DNA of 14,421 bases, taken from positions 1-14,421 of the forward strand of contig SFOL01000040.1 in the NCBI GenBank assembly GCA_004552385.1, read 5' to 3'. This stretch comes from Bacteroidales bacterium (GTDB lineage: Bacteria; Bacteroidota; Bacteroidia; Bacteroidales; Marinilabiliaceae). This document shows positions 1 through 7,953 of the stretch, in pieces; within the stretch, counting starts at the first letter, position 1, and every line of letters starts with the position of its first letter. Made by a program: the position numbers and the translations under genes. The notes below the pieces were generated by a model. That model was not told the DNA's origin. It searched no databases and worked only from the letters and a program-made list of their open reading frames with translations.

Positions 1-66
1 TTCAAGGATTTCAATCTCATCGTCGATCCATAAGATCCTCTTTCTTTTAGAAGTGTTAGCCCCCAT
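1..66 (-). CDS. porX: PorX-like response regulator, N-terminal fragment (runs off left edge)
   Basis: Only the first 22 codons are present; the gene continues leftward beyond base 1. The ATG is at 66-64. After a short basic leader (TSKRKR) the peptide reads ILWIDDEIEILE, the first beta strand and acidic Asp-Asp pocket of a CheY-like receiver domain. This wording resembles PorX, a receiver-PglZ/phosphatase protein that regulates type IX secretion in Porphyromonas and is also kept in Bacteroidales without T9SS. The start lies 35 nt downstream of the porW/sprE stop on the same strand, so the two are probably co-transcribed. The receiver assignment is firm for such a short piece. The PorX identity rests on the start of the domain plus the PorW neighbour and cannot be proven without the rest of the gene. 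Confidence 0.6.
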   Translation of the reverse strand, partial: MGANTSKRKRILWIDDEIEILE

Positions 67-101
67 ATTCAAAAAACCTCTTTTGTTGACAAGAATAGGT
101 G

Positions 102-2822
102 TCAGATCCCATAATACTCCTTCATAAAGGCCTCAAAAGCCTCATCGGGTCCGGAGAGTTGGAGCAGTTGGGCGTTTTGGACCGACATCATGTAAATGCG
201 CGGGATGGGCTGAGACGTGAGATGCTTCCAGAACGTCTGCTCCCTGACGGCGTAGAAATAGACCTCGGCCTCCTTGCGGTTGGCGAACCGGCCAATTATA
301 ATGGCTTGCGAGGATAGCGGCATGGGCCGCATGGCGACATCATAGTCTTGTATGAGGAAATTGGAGAAGTTGTAGTCGGAGACGGCGAACTGCGCCTCTT
401 TGAGCATTCCGTCATCGACAAAGCATACGACGACATGAGCGGAATCCGGCGCATAGGCGTAAGAGACCTTTTCGACCACAGAGCTGTCGGCATTAGCAGT
501 CCTGCCGGCAAGAGGCGACTCGTAGGCCTCATGTCTGACCGGCATCCTGCCCTCATCGAGCAAAGCGAGCAGCTTGGCGGCCATCGAATCTTGAGGCGTG
601 CCGGCATGATCGGCGCGGATGGACGCCAAGTCGGCACGGAAAGGCTCGGTCTCTCCACTCTTGGCATGCGACAAGGCTCGGACCAATAAGTAGTTGGGGC
701 GCAGGGCCACCTCTGTCCGTCCGTCTGCGAGGGCGTCGGACGATTTCGCTATGGCGACGGTGAAGTCGCCGGCAAGATAGGCATTATAAGCCTGCTCATA
801 GGCATCTTCGGCAGCCTGATGGCTCTGGGCGAGCTGACTTGCGAAAGAGGGGTCGGAGATGTTTTTTGCCATCAAGCTGTTAGGGAACTGGCGCAGTATT
901 TGTGCGTCGGTCTTGGCCTGCCCCGGGGCGTCTCCGCATCTTGATTGCGCGAAGTGGAGAAGAGATAGAGCGTCATAGAGATTCTGAGATGTCGGGAAAC
1001 GCCGCCAGTACTCCTCGAGCAGCTCGGCGCAACGGACGTAGTCTTTGACGTCGTCGTAAAGTATAGACGCGCCTTTAAGCATGGCATCGGCCGTTGCTTG
1101 CTGGTTCTTCGCTTTAGCGCCGGGCGTGAGGGGCACGTTGTCAAGGAGCATCTCGCGGGTCCAGCGCTCGTCTTGTCCGCGTTTTGCCATCTCTTCTTGC
1201 GCCTGTTCCAAGGCCTCCCGTTCCGCCGCGTCGTCATCTTGGGCGTCAAGTCCGTTCAAGGCGAGCGACTTATTGGACCGGCGCCAGTCGTCCTCATTCT
1301 TCCTGTTGCCCCACTTGGAGCGGAAGGTAGCCTTACCCGCCGTGACGATCTGAGTGTTGTAGAAGTACCACGAAGAACCTGACGCGGCGCCTTGCTGGAT
1401 CTGATAGAAGTCCATCGGGCTCATGGCGTTCTGAGCGTCGGCCTCGCGCTGTTCCTTCATCTGGTCGAGCCTGTCGTTATGCTCCTTGACCATGGCGTCA
1501 ATGAGATCATTCCGCTGACTCTCCGTCATGTTGGCGATCATAAGGAGCGAGTCGTTGTCCCTGATGGTTCGGAGTTCCGCGGCGAGCGGAGCGAGGAGAG
1601 CAGCCCTTTGAGCCGCCTCGTGTTTTCGCTCGTTGGCGTCGTCGAGGAAGAATGCGGCGCTGTCAAGCGAAGTGGAGGCCTCGATGTACATGGGCTCGGC
1701 CTGGTAGATGTCGGCGAGCGAGAGGAAAGAAAGCCCCTTCTGATTGTCGTTGGAGACTGATGCCGCCACCGACGAGTTGAATGCGCTTATGGCTGACTCC
1801 TGATCGCCCATGCCGAGCTGCAAATGGCCTATGGCATAATAGACTTGGTCGAGCTGATCCTTGTTCTTCGGGTCTTTGGCCATTTTGGCGAGAGCTTTCC
1901 GGGCCTTGGCGAGCTCCTGCGGCGTAGACGCCACGGTGGGCAGGTCGAGCTTCGCGGCGAAGGCCATGTCATAATCGCCCATAAGTCGGGACAACCTGAG
2001 GAAAATGGGCGCGGCCTTGTCTCGCTGACCAGTAGCCCTGTAGAGTTGTGCGAGAATGTAGCCGTAACGATTCCTGTTGTGAGAGTTTTTAACCTCGGCC
2101 TCGGCTCTCTCCATATACGGTATGGCCTCCGCATATTTCCCTTGCGATATGAAGACGTCGGCGTAGGCCGCCTGGTATTCAGGGTAGAGATTGGCTGGGG
2201 CGACCCCGTCCATATCGTAGCTTTTGAGCGCGGCCACGGCGTTGTTGTACTGCCCTATTTGCGAATAGGCGATGGCTTTCCATATTCGGGCCTCGTAAGC
2301 GGCGCGCTCCCCCTCGTGCATTCGGCTGATGTAATCGAACTGCTCGAGAGCCTCTTGCTCGGAGTGCATGACGACGTTTGCTTTGCCGATTAGCAGGTAG
2401 GCTTCGGCTACAAAAGGGTTGAACTCGTTCTTTGAGCGGAATCGCTTCTGCTCCTCGGTGAGCGAGCCCGAGTAGTCGGGCTTGACAGTAATGGAGTGAA
2501 GCTGTATGAGCTTGTGCGCCTTTTTGAGAGCCGTCTCCATGTCGGCCTGAGCCGAGCGTGCCGTACGCTCGTTGGAGAACTCATAGACGGGCAAGACGTG
2601 GCTATAGTCATTCTTGCTGTTGGTCCGGATTCGTTCTATGCCTTGTTCGAAGGCTTCCCGGCCGTTGTAAAAGACGTTATATCTCGACGTCAGCCTTTGG
2701 TATCCGCGGCTTAGCGCGGTGTTGTGTTTCGTGGAGCATGAGGCGCAAAGCGAGACGGCGACCACCGACGCGGCGCACCAGAGGGCGTTAAGACATGTTC
2801 GCTTGCGCAGAGAAGGATGCAT
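102..2822 (-). CDS. porW: PorW/SprE-family TPR lipoprotein (T9SS-associated)
   Basis: A 906-residue secreted lipoprotein of the SprE/PorW family, close to the usual ~870-900 residue length. In Flavobacterium and Porphyromonas these periplasmic outer-membrane lipoproteins are needed for type IX secretion and gliding. A basic N-terminus (RKR at 6-8) and hydrophobic stretch lead to a lipobox-like CASC with the lipidated Cys at 29; Cys rather than Leu at -3 is slightly unusual. The mature start, CSTKHNTALSRGYQ followed by YNVFYNG, is typical of the family. Residues ~45-450 are tandem TPR-like helices. The family signature WYFYN...KWGNR..EDDWRRSNK lies at about 484-515, followed by more TPR-like helices. 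The C-terminal module carries the F.NR.EAEVYFYAV pattern and ends in EYYGI. It lies 37 nt after the small ORF upstream and 35 nt before a porX-like start. Homologues occur in Bacteroidales lacking T9SS, so the gene alone does not prove a working system. Confidence 0.9.
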   Translation of the reverse strand: MHPSLRKRTCLNALWCAASVVAVSLCASCSTKHNTALSRGYQRLTSRYNVFYNGREAFEQGIERIRTNSKNDYSHVLPVYEFSNERTARSAQADMETALKKAHKLIQLHSITVKPDYSGSLTEEQKRFRSKNEFNPFVAEAYLLIGKANVVMHSEQEALEQFDYISRMHEGERAAYEARIWKAIAYSQIGQYNNAVAALKSYDMDGVAPANLYPEYQAAYADVFISQGKYAEAIPYMERAEAEVKNSHNRNRYGYILAQLYRATGQRDKAAPIFLRLSRLMGDYDMAFAAKLDLPTVASTPQELAKARKALAKMAKDPKNKDQLDQVYYAIGHLQLGMGDQESAISAFNSSVAASVSNDNQKGLSFLSLADIYQAEPMYIEASTSLDSAAFFLDDANERKHEAAQRAALLAPLAAELRTIRDNDSLLMIANMTESQRNDLIDAMVKEHNDRLDQMKEQREADAQNAMSPMDFYQIQQGAASGSSWYFYNTQIVTAGKATFRSKWGNRKNEDDWRRSNKSLALNGLDAQDDDAAEREALEQAQEEMAKRGQDERWTREMLLDNVPLTPGAKAKNQQATADAMLKGASILYDDVKDYVRCAELLEEYWRRFPTSQNLYDALSLLHFAQSRCGDAPGQAKTDAQILRQFPNSLMAKNISDPSFASQLAQSHQAAEDAYEQAYNAYLAGDFTVAIAKSSDALADGRTEVALRPNYLLVRALSHAKSGETEPFRADLASIRADHAGTPQDSMAAKLLALLDEGRMPVRHEAYESPLAGRTANADSSVVEKVSYAYAPDSAHVVVCFVDDGMLKEAQFAVSDYNFSNFLIQDYDVAMRPMPLSSQAIIIGRFANRKEAEVYFYAVREQTFWKHLTSQPIPRIYMMSVQNAQLLQLSGPDEAFEAFMKEYYGI

Positions 2823-2859
2823 TATGGGACTAAACTATTGATCTTGTTGTGGTGTTTTA

Positions 2860-3198
2860 TCACATGACGCTGAAGTCGGGTTGCCAACGGGAGAACGCTC
2901 CGCGCAGTGTCGTAAGGTCTCCCCCGCAGAGCACAGACACTGTGCCGCCACCAGGTCTTACCGCATATTGCCGCATGCGGGCGGAGAAATCATCCTTGCC
3001 CTCAAAGACCTCGGATCTGAAGTCAGCAGGCAATCCGCAGACCATAATGCCGCCACGGAACACCATCCCCCCAACCTCCTCCGGCCCGTCGGGACACAAG
3101 TCGAGCGACTCCACCACCCCACCCTTGCCGAGTCGCGCCATGGGGAAGCGGCCGAAAGAGCCGTCAGTAAGCAAACAGAGATGGGATGATATTATCAT
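2860..3198 (-). CDS. Small conserved-looking hypothetical protein (112 aa)
   Basis: I do not recognise this ORF. It fills what would otherwise be a 341-nt hole between the DUF4296 gene and porW, on the same strand. It has no signal peptide or membrane segment. From residue ~9 it reads LLTDGSFGRFPMARLGKGG, then VVESLDLCPDGPEEVGGMVFRGGIMVCGLP is a Gly- and Val-rich, probably beta-rich segment (quoted in part: VVESLDL, MVFRGGIMV). The tail contains GGGTVSVLCGGDLTTLRGAF. The first part faintly recalls the small N-terminal beta domain of amidohydrolases, but no metal-binding HxH follows, so no enzyme function is claimed. The ATG at 3198 would overlap the DUF4296 gene by 35 nt. A TTG at 3174 (overlap 11 nt) would be more economical. 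The start is uncertain and the reality of the gene is moderately supported. Confidence 0.5.
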   Translation of the reverse strand: MIISSHLCLLTDGSFGRFPMARLGKGGVVESLDLCPDGPEEVGGMVFRGGIMVCGLPADFRSEVFEGKDDFSARMRQYAVRPGGGTVSVLCGGDLTTLRGAFSRWQPDFSVM

Positions 3199-4105
3199 AA
3201 TTGGTAGTGTCGACGACGTCGTATGGCTTATAGGTGACCTTAATGTCGCGTAGGGAGACCTCCATGTCTTTCAAGTTTTTATTTTCGAAGAAGACGACCC
3301 TTGCTCTTATGGCGGCAACGGAATCCTTGATGTTGACGGAGAGCTTGGCCTCGCGCTGGACAATCCTCCGGCTCACGGCTATGACGAGCGAGTCGGTCGT
3401 CCGGGTCGAGTCGGCATAAGAGACGAAGACTCTGGCGAAGGCGTCGGGGTACTTGGCCACGGTGACGGACTTGCTGTCCGCAGACTTTTCTTTTTTGGCC
3501 TTGGCGGGGTCGCCGGGTTTACTGATCGAGTATTTGTATGAGACGTCAAAATGGCCGCCGTGGAGGGAGTCGAGAGCAAAGTCGCGCTCCACGCGCGTGT
3601 ACCTTCGCTTCGAGGGGAGCAGGTAGTCGCCCAGGCTGTCGGACTTTTCAGCGAGCGGCAATGAGATGCTTAGCTTTGAGCCGATGAGGTCAGAAGTGAG
3701 CGAGTCGTTCAATTCATCGATTCGCCGCTCAAGGGAGTCGACCCTTTCGGCAATTATCCTCACCATGTCCTCTCGAGTCGTCATTATGGCCACGACCCTC
3801 TCGTAGACCGATGCGAATTTTTGAGGGTCTTTGGAATACCACGCCAAGGCGGAGTCGTACTCAGCCTTGGAGAGCCCATAATGAGCGAGGACCGTGTGGT
3901 AGGTCTGCTCTATAGTCTTGTCTTTAGCGCTTTTCGCGCTGGTCTCTTGTAAAATGGCGTCGGCGGTGTAGATGTCAGCCATTATCCGCGCCATGAGCCT
4001 CTCGCGGGGGGCGGGCGGCGCAAGGCGCGGATATGCCAGAAGAGCCGCGACGCCAAGCGCAATGACAACGGCGATGGCTATTGTTATCTTCTTTTTACTT
4101 TCCAT
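3164..4105 (-). CDS. DUF4296 domain protein, N-terminally membrane-anchored
   Basis: A 313-residue protein with a basic start (MESKKK) and one hydrophobic helix at about 7-27, then a Pro-rich linker, so it is probably anchored in the inner membrane with the rest outside the cytoplasm. Residues ~35-113 match the Bacteroidota DUF4296 pattern: MADIYTADAIL, a Tyr-containing middle helix, then YGLSKAEYDSALAWYSKDP and an IYE-like VYERV segment. A coiled-coil-like stretch (about 112-137, RIIAERVDSLERRIDELNDS) follows, and then ~170 residues rich in beta and charged positions with no family I recognise. DUF4296 has no established function. The ATG lies inside the last codons of the sugar transferase (11-nt overlap), suggesting translational coupling. 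In other Bacteroidales DUF4296 proteins are usually shorter lipoproteins, so the long C-terminal part is notable. Confidence 0.8.
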   Translation of the reverse strand: MESKKKITIAIAVVIALGVAALLAYPRLAPPAPRERLMARIMADIYTADAILQETSAKSAKDKTIEQTYHTVLAHYGLSKAEYDSALAWYSKDPQKFASVYERVVAIMTTREDMVRIIAERVDSLERRIDELNDSLTSDLIGSKLSISLPLAEKSDSLGDYLLPSKRRYTRVERDFALDSLHGGHFDVSYKYSISKPGDPAKAKKEKSADSKSVTVAKYPDAFARVFVSYADSTRTTDSLVIAVSRRIVQREAKLSVNIKDSVAAIRARVVFFENKNLKDMEVSLRDIKVTYKPYDVVDTTNYDNIIPSLFAY

Positions 4106-5522
4106 CTGCGCGGAATATGGTGCCGACGGTCTTGAGGATGAGTACGAAGTCGAGGGTGAGGGACCAGTTGTCGATATACTCCATGTCCATCTTCACCCAG
4201 TCTTCAAAACTGATGTTGTTTCTGTTAGGCGCGACCTGCCAAATGCACGTGATGCCCGGCTTCATGGCCAGTCTCCTCATCTGCCAACGGTCATACTGCG
4301 CCACCTCCTTGGGCAGGGGCGGACGCGGCCCGACGATGCTCATGTCTCCGATGAAGACATTGAGGAACTGCGGGAACTCGTCGACGCCCGTCTTGCGGAG
4401 CAGCTTCCCGACGCGGGTGATGCGGGGGTCGTCAGTCATCTTGAACACTGGTCCAGACATCTCATTCTTGGCCATAAGGTCTTTCTGCAAAGCCTCAGCG
4501 TTGACCACCATGGTGCGGAATTTGAAGACGCCGAACTCGCGCCCTCGGAGGCCGCTCCTCTTCTGCCGGAAGAAGACGGGGCCAGGGCTGTCGAGCTTAA
4601 TGAGCAGGGCTATGACGGCGAAGAAAGGGAAGCCGCACACGATGACGCAGAGCGAAAAGACGATGTCGACGAAACGCTTCACGAGCAGCTCCGGATAGTT
4701 GGACGGCAGGTCAGAGACCGTAATGACCGGCGTGGTGTCGAAATACCTCACGTAGGCATTGCTCGACATCCTGTTAAGGAAAGAGGAGCAGAGCCTGAAG
4801 GTGATGCCAAGGTCAGAACAGATGTCTTGGACATGCGTAATGTCATTAGAATCGAGCTGCTTGCGGGCATAGATGAGGTCGTCGACCTTTTGCGACAGTA
4901 CGGACTCGATGTCGACAGAGCCGATGGGGTAGACAGGCAGAACGTTCTCAAACTTACGCACCATGTAGTCGTCGCCTATAATGCCCACGATGCGGTATCC
5001 CCACTCGAAGTGGCGGCGGATGAGGGCTATGAGCCGCTCGCCGCTACTATCGCAGACAAAAACGACATTGCGCATATTACGCCCCTTGCGGCGCATGGTG
5101 CGCAAAGCGTGGTAAAACAGCACCTTGGCGAAAAAAGAGAACGAGACGGAGAGCGTGCAGAAGAGCAACGTGACCGACCGTCCGTAGTTCGGCAGCCCCA
5201 GGATGGATATGGCCATCAGGAAGACTGAGACGCCCACAGCCCCCTCTATTATGTGCAGCACGAGGATGTAGCTGTAAGGGCGGCTGCGGTATACCTCATT
5301 GAGCTTGAGTATGGACTCGGCGAAAGACCATATTATGGCAATGAAAAGAAAAGACAAGAGCATCTCGCGGCTGAACAGCAGCGCGCAGACACTGCGGTAG
5401 CTCGAGCCGTAATGAACGTAAACGGCGACGAAATACGCGACGCAAGTGAGCAGCACGACTCCCACAGAAATGAGCGACTTGGCGAAACGCCCGCGCACAC
5501 TTAACTTATTTAATGTTTCCAC
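4095..5522 (-). CDS. Undecaprenyl-phosphate sugar-phosphate transferase (WbaP/WcaJ type)
   Basis: A 475-residue polyprenyl-phosphate glycosyl-1-phosphate transferase that would start O-antigen, A-LPS or exopolysaccharide repeat synthesis by moving a sugar-1-phosphate from a nucleotide sugar to undecaprenyl phosphate. About four N-terminal membrane helices fall in residues 15-140. A Rossmann-like CoA-binding-type cytoplasmic domain follows (RNVVFVCDSSGERLIALI, then GIIGDD). A re-entrant hydrophobic helix lies near 283-305. The catalytic Bac_transf core has DSPGPVFFRQKRSG at ~310, FGVFKFRTM at ~330, the Asp-Glu dyad in GVDEFPQFLNV at ~379, GDMSIVGPRPPLP at ~390 and KPGITCIWQV further on. Length and domain order are normal for the full-size WbaP/WcaJ class. 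The donor sugar cannot be read from sequence. The manC gene 75 nt upstream suggests the glycan contains mannose or a mannose-derived sugar. It overlaps the DUF4296 gene downstream by 11 nt. Confidence 0.93.
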   Translation of the reverse strand: METLNKLSVRGRFAKSLISVGVVLLTCVAYFVAVYVHYGSSYRSVCALLFSREMLLSFLFIAIIWSFAESILKLNEVYRSRPYSYILVLHIIEGAVGVSVFLMAISILGLPNYGRSVTLLFCTLSVSFSFFAKVLFYHALRTMRRKGRNMRNVVFVCDSSGERLIALIRRHFEWGYRIVGIIGDDYMVRKFENVLPVYPIGSVDIESVLSQKVDDLIYARKQLDSNDITHVQDICSDLGITFRLCSSFLNRMSSNAYVRYFDTTPVITVSDLPSNYPELLVKRFVDIVFSLCVIVCGFPFFAVIALLIKLDSPGPVFFRQKRSGLRGREFGVFKFRTMVVNAEALQKDLMAKNEMSGPVFKMTDDPRITRVGKLLRKTGVDEFPQFLNVFIGDMSIVGPRPPLPKEVAQYDRWQMRRLAMKPGITCIWQVAPNRNNISFEDWVKMDMEYIDNWSLTLDFVLILKTVGTIFRADGK

Positions 5523-5597
5523 TCTACAGATGTATGAAGTGATAAATCAATTTGGGGCAGGATGACGACGGTCCTTGGCTTCCGACTCGCCAGACGC

Positions 5598-6689
5598 TCA
5601 ACGCTCCTTGAGGGTCTCGCTGAATTGCTTAATCCTCTGCTCCTGGTCTTTTCGGCAGATGAGCATGGTGCCGCCATCTTCGGCTACGATGAAGCCTTCA
5701 AGGCCTTGCAGCACGATCTTGAGCCCGCTCGAAGTCCTCACGATGCAGTCGGAGCTCTCGACAAATCGGATGGTGCCGCCTGTTGAAGAGTTACCGTCGG
5801 CATCTTTCTCAAGCTGACTGTGCAGCGACCCCCAAGTGCCGAGGTCGGACCATCCGAAATCGGCTGGCAGGACGCAAACTCCGCTCTCGCGCCCGAGAAG
5901 AGACACATTGCGCCCGCCGAGGGGCTCCATGACGGCATAGTCGATTGAAATGCTCTTGCACTCGGGGAAGACGCGCCTTACGGTGTCGCGTTCGCGCGGC
6001 GTGTAGAAATCCTCCGCCATCTCGTCCATCTTTACGGCGATGTCCGGCTGGAACTTGCGGATGGCGGCCTCGGCGGTGGCAGCCTCCCACAGGAAGAGGC
6101 CGGAGTTCCAGTAATACCCGCCCTCGGCAAGGTAAGACAAGGCCACGCTGAGCTCGGGCTTCTCCTTGAACGCCTTGACTCGCAAGACATCGCGGTCCTC
6201 GACGTCACCGGACTGGATGTAGCCGTACCCGGTCTCGGGCCTTGTCGGCGTCATGCCGAGCGTGAGCACCTTGGAGGTGCCGGAGACGAACTCGACGCCG
6301 CGGCGGATGATCCTCCGGAACTCGTCAACATTCGCCACGAAGTGGTCGGACGGAGTGACGACGGCCACGGCGTCGGGGAACCGCTTGCGTATTTTCCAGA
6401 TGACGTAGCTGATGCACGGGGCGGTATTCCTCATGCAAGGCTCAAGCAGAATGTTCTCCTCGGGTACATCGGGCAGCTGTGAACGCACCTTGTCAAAATA
6501 CTTCTCGGAAGTGACGACCCAAGTGCGTTGCGGCGCGAACTCCGCCCCGAACCTGTCGGCCGTGAGCTGCAGCAGGGTTCGCCCGCAGCCGAGGACGTCG
6601 ATAAACTGCTTGGGGTTCTCGGGGCGGCTCATGGGCCAGAAACGGCTGCCGACGCCGCCGGCCATTATGACTAAGTGCTTGTCGCTCAT
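5598..6689 (-). CDS. manC: Mannose-1-phosphate guanylyltransferase
   Basis: A 363-residue enzyme that makes GDP-mannose from mannose-1-phosphate and GTP in the cytoplasm. The nucleotidyltransferase signature is complete at residues 10-29: AGGVGSRFWPMSRPENPKQF. Further family motifs are VVTPSDHFV, PETGYGYIQ, VKAFKEKPEL, YYWNSGLFLWE, SIDYAVMEP and FGWSDLGTWGSL. It is the single-domain form of about 360 residues; the cupin phosphomannose isomerase domain of the long bifunctional enzymes is absent. It starts 15 nt after the response regulator stop and precedes the initiating sugar transferase by 75 nt, so the three are probably co-transcribed. GDP-mannose would feed cell-surface glycan synthesis, directly or through GDP-fucose or other derivatives. 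No downstream epimerase or dehydratase for GDP-mannose is in the window. Confidence 0.95.
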   Translation of the reverse strand: MSDKHLVIMAGGVGSRFWPMSRPENPKQFIDVLGCGRTLLQLTADRFGAEFAPQRTWVVTSEKYFDKVRSQLPDVPEENILLEPCMRNTAPCISYVIWKIRKRFPDAVAVVTPSDHFVANVDEFRRIIRRGVEFVSGTSKVLTLGMTPTRPETGYGYIQSGDVEDRDVLRVKAFKEKPELSVALSYLAEGGYYWNSGLFLWEAATAEAAIRKFQPDIAVKMDEMAEDFYTPRERDTVRRVFPECKSISIDYAVMEPLGGRNVSLLGRESGVCVLPADFGWSDLGTWGSLHSQLEKDADGNSSTGGTIRFVESSDCIVRTSSGLKIVLQGLEGFIVAEDGGTMLICRKDQEQRIKQFSETLKER

Positions 6690-6704
6690 TAATAGAGGTA
6701 TTGA

Positions 6705-7352
6705 CTAAATGTAGTACTCCATAAGGTCGACGAGTCCGGCGTGGAGGGCGTATTTAGTGGCCTCGTAGACGTTGTTGACCTCAATCTTACGGAAGATGTT
6801 CTTCTTGTGGGTTATGATGGTGTGCACGCTCGATGTCCGCTCGGCGGCGATCTCCTTGACGCTCTTGCCTTTGGCTATGAGTTTGAGAATCTCGGTCTCG
6901 GTCGGGGTCAACTTGCCCTGGGCGGCCTTCTGCGTGCGCTCCTCGATGAGGAGGTTGGTGATCTGGTGGCAGAGGAAGCGCTCGGCCCGCGTGGCGCATC
7001 TCAGCGCGCTGCGTATCTCCTCCTCGGAGTTCTCTTTGAGGACGATGCTCATGTCGCCCTCGGACGCGAAGAGGCGTATGGCCTCTTGGGTGAGCTCGTC
7101 GGAGAACATGACCCATTGGCTCATAGGGAAACGCTGTCGCATATTGACCACGCCATCCACGCTTGGTATGTCGAACTTAGTGTAGTCAAGGACGACGACA
7201 GAATCCGGCCTCTTTGTCAGCTCCGCCCTCAACGTGGCCTCGTTCTTGACGTCTACGGCAACGGAGTCGGGAAACGCCCCCTCCACGTAGTGGCGCAAGC
7301 CGGCCCTCGTGACGTCCTGGTTGTCCGCCAAAAGAAAGTACAAACTTGACAT
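6705..7352 (-). CDS. LuxR/NarL-type response regulator, orphan
   Basis: A 215-residue two-domain response regulator. The receiver domain spans about 3-120: acidic pocket ADNQD at 9-13 (Asp10, Asp13), probable phospho-acceptor Asp56 in VVVLDY, switch residue Ser84 in MFSDE and invariant Lys106 in IVLKENS. The DNA-binding helix-turn-helix lies at about 148-210, with LTPTETEILKLIAKGKSVKEI and the recognition region TSSVHTIITHKKNIFRKI, which is close to the NarL/LuxR consensus although the usual V.TH..NI..KL ends in KIEV. Asn at position 11 instead of a second acidic residue is a small departure. No histidine kinase gene is adjacent. It sits 56 nt after cvpA and 15 nt before manC, so it is positioned to be co-expressed with, and may control, surface-polysaccharide genes. 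That target is inference. Confidence 0.9.
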   Translation of the reverse strand: MSSLYFLLADNQDVTRAGLRHYVEGAFPDSVAVDVKNEATLRAELTKRPDSVVVLDYTKFDIPSVDGVVNMRQRFPMSQWVMFSDELTQEAIRLFASEGDMSIVLKENSEEEIRSALRCATRAERFLCHQITNLLIEERTQKAAQGKLTPTETEILKLIAKGKSVKEIAAERTSSVHTIITHKKNIFRKIEVNNVYEATKYALHAGLVDLMEYYI

Positions 7353-7408
7353 TGGTGTTATGGAGCAGAGAACAAGTCGTCCGTCACGCGTCCGACCATT
7401 GGTTATTG

Positions 7409-7936
7409 TTACTTAGACGTTTGAGGAAGTGAAACCCCGTCGCAAGCGTCACGCACCGCCTCGTAGCCCTGGTCGAGGTAGGGGAAGGCGTAACCCGCGA
7501 AAGACTCCACGAAGCGATATGTCACCATCTCGTCTTTCTGCTCCTCAGTCACGAGGCCGCCCTCGCCCGGCCACATCCTGTTGCCGAGCCCCAATATGCA
7601 GCTGACGACGAGCAGAAGCTTCACCACGGCAAACACACCGCCAAAAACGCGGTTGGGGACGGACAAGGAGGCCGCCCTGGCTATGCGCGTGGCAATGGCC
7701 GAGACGACGTAGACAGCCACGACGATGACGAGAAGCGTGAGGCCGAAAGCGACCAGACGCGTAGGGTAACCCGCAAGATATGGCGAGATGAGTCCCTCAG
7801 TCATCGGGCTGAAACGAGCCGCCCCATAAACGCCCAGGGCGAGCGCGACGAGCCCCGCCAACTCGCCTATCAGGCCGCGACGCACGCCGCGGACAAAAGC
7901 GAAGACGCAAAGGCAGACGATGACAATATCAAACAT
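7409..7936 (-). CDS. cvpA: CvpA family inner-membrane protein
   Basis: A 175-residue protein with about four membrane helices: FDIVIVCLCVFAFVRG at the N-terminus, LAGLVALALGVYGAA, LVAFGLTLLVIVVAVYVVSA and VFAVVKLLLVVSCILGLG. The pattern of G-(V/L)-RRGLIGEL after helix 1 and PNRVFGGVFAVVK before helix 4 is the CvpA/colicin-V-production family. CvpA proteins are inner-membrane proteins linked in other bacteria to envelope integrity and purine-gene operons; the biochemical role is unknown. I chose the ATG at 7936 because MFDIVIV matches the family start. The frame stays open upstream to 8032, but that extension would run through the tRNA terminator and a predicted promoter. The soluble tail of about 45 residues has no motif I recognise. 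It is probably the first gene of the minus-strand operon. Confidence 0.85.
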   Translation of the reverse strand: MFDIVIVCLCVFAFVRGVRRGLIGELAGLVALALGVYGAARFSPMTEGLISPYLAGYPTRLVAFGLTLLVIVVAVYVVSAIATRIARAASLSVPNRVFGGVFAVVKLLLVVSCILGLGNRMWPGEGGLVTEEQKDEMVTYRFVESFAGYAFPYLDQGYEAVRDACDGVSLPQTSK

Positions 7937-7953
7937 AACGAGAGCGAATTTAG

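Noticed and set aside
1824..2393. 189-codon open frame on the plus strand
   Set aside because: Antisense to the TPR region of porW, with no recognisable motif and no promoter or gene neighbours on that strand.
2849..3253. 134-codon open frame on the plus strand opposite the 112-aa ORF
   Set aside because: Pro/Ser-rich composition, no domain, and it overlaps the DUF4296 3' end in antisense. The minus-strand frame fits the operon direction better.
3972..5228. 418-codon open frame on the plus strand
   Set aside because: It lies antisense to the sugar transferase and the DUF4296 start, both of which have clear family motifs. Its protein is rich in Arg, Asp, Glu and His with no domain, as expected for an antisense shadow in GC-rich DNA.
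6741..7349. 202-codon open frame on the plus strand
   Set aside because: Almost exactly antisense to the response regulator, which has a complete receiver and HTH.
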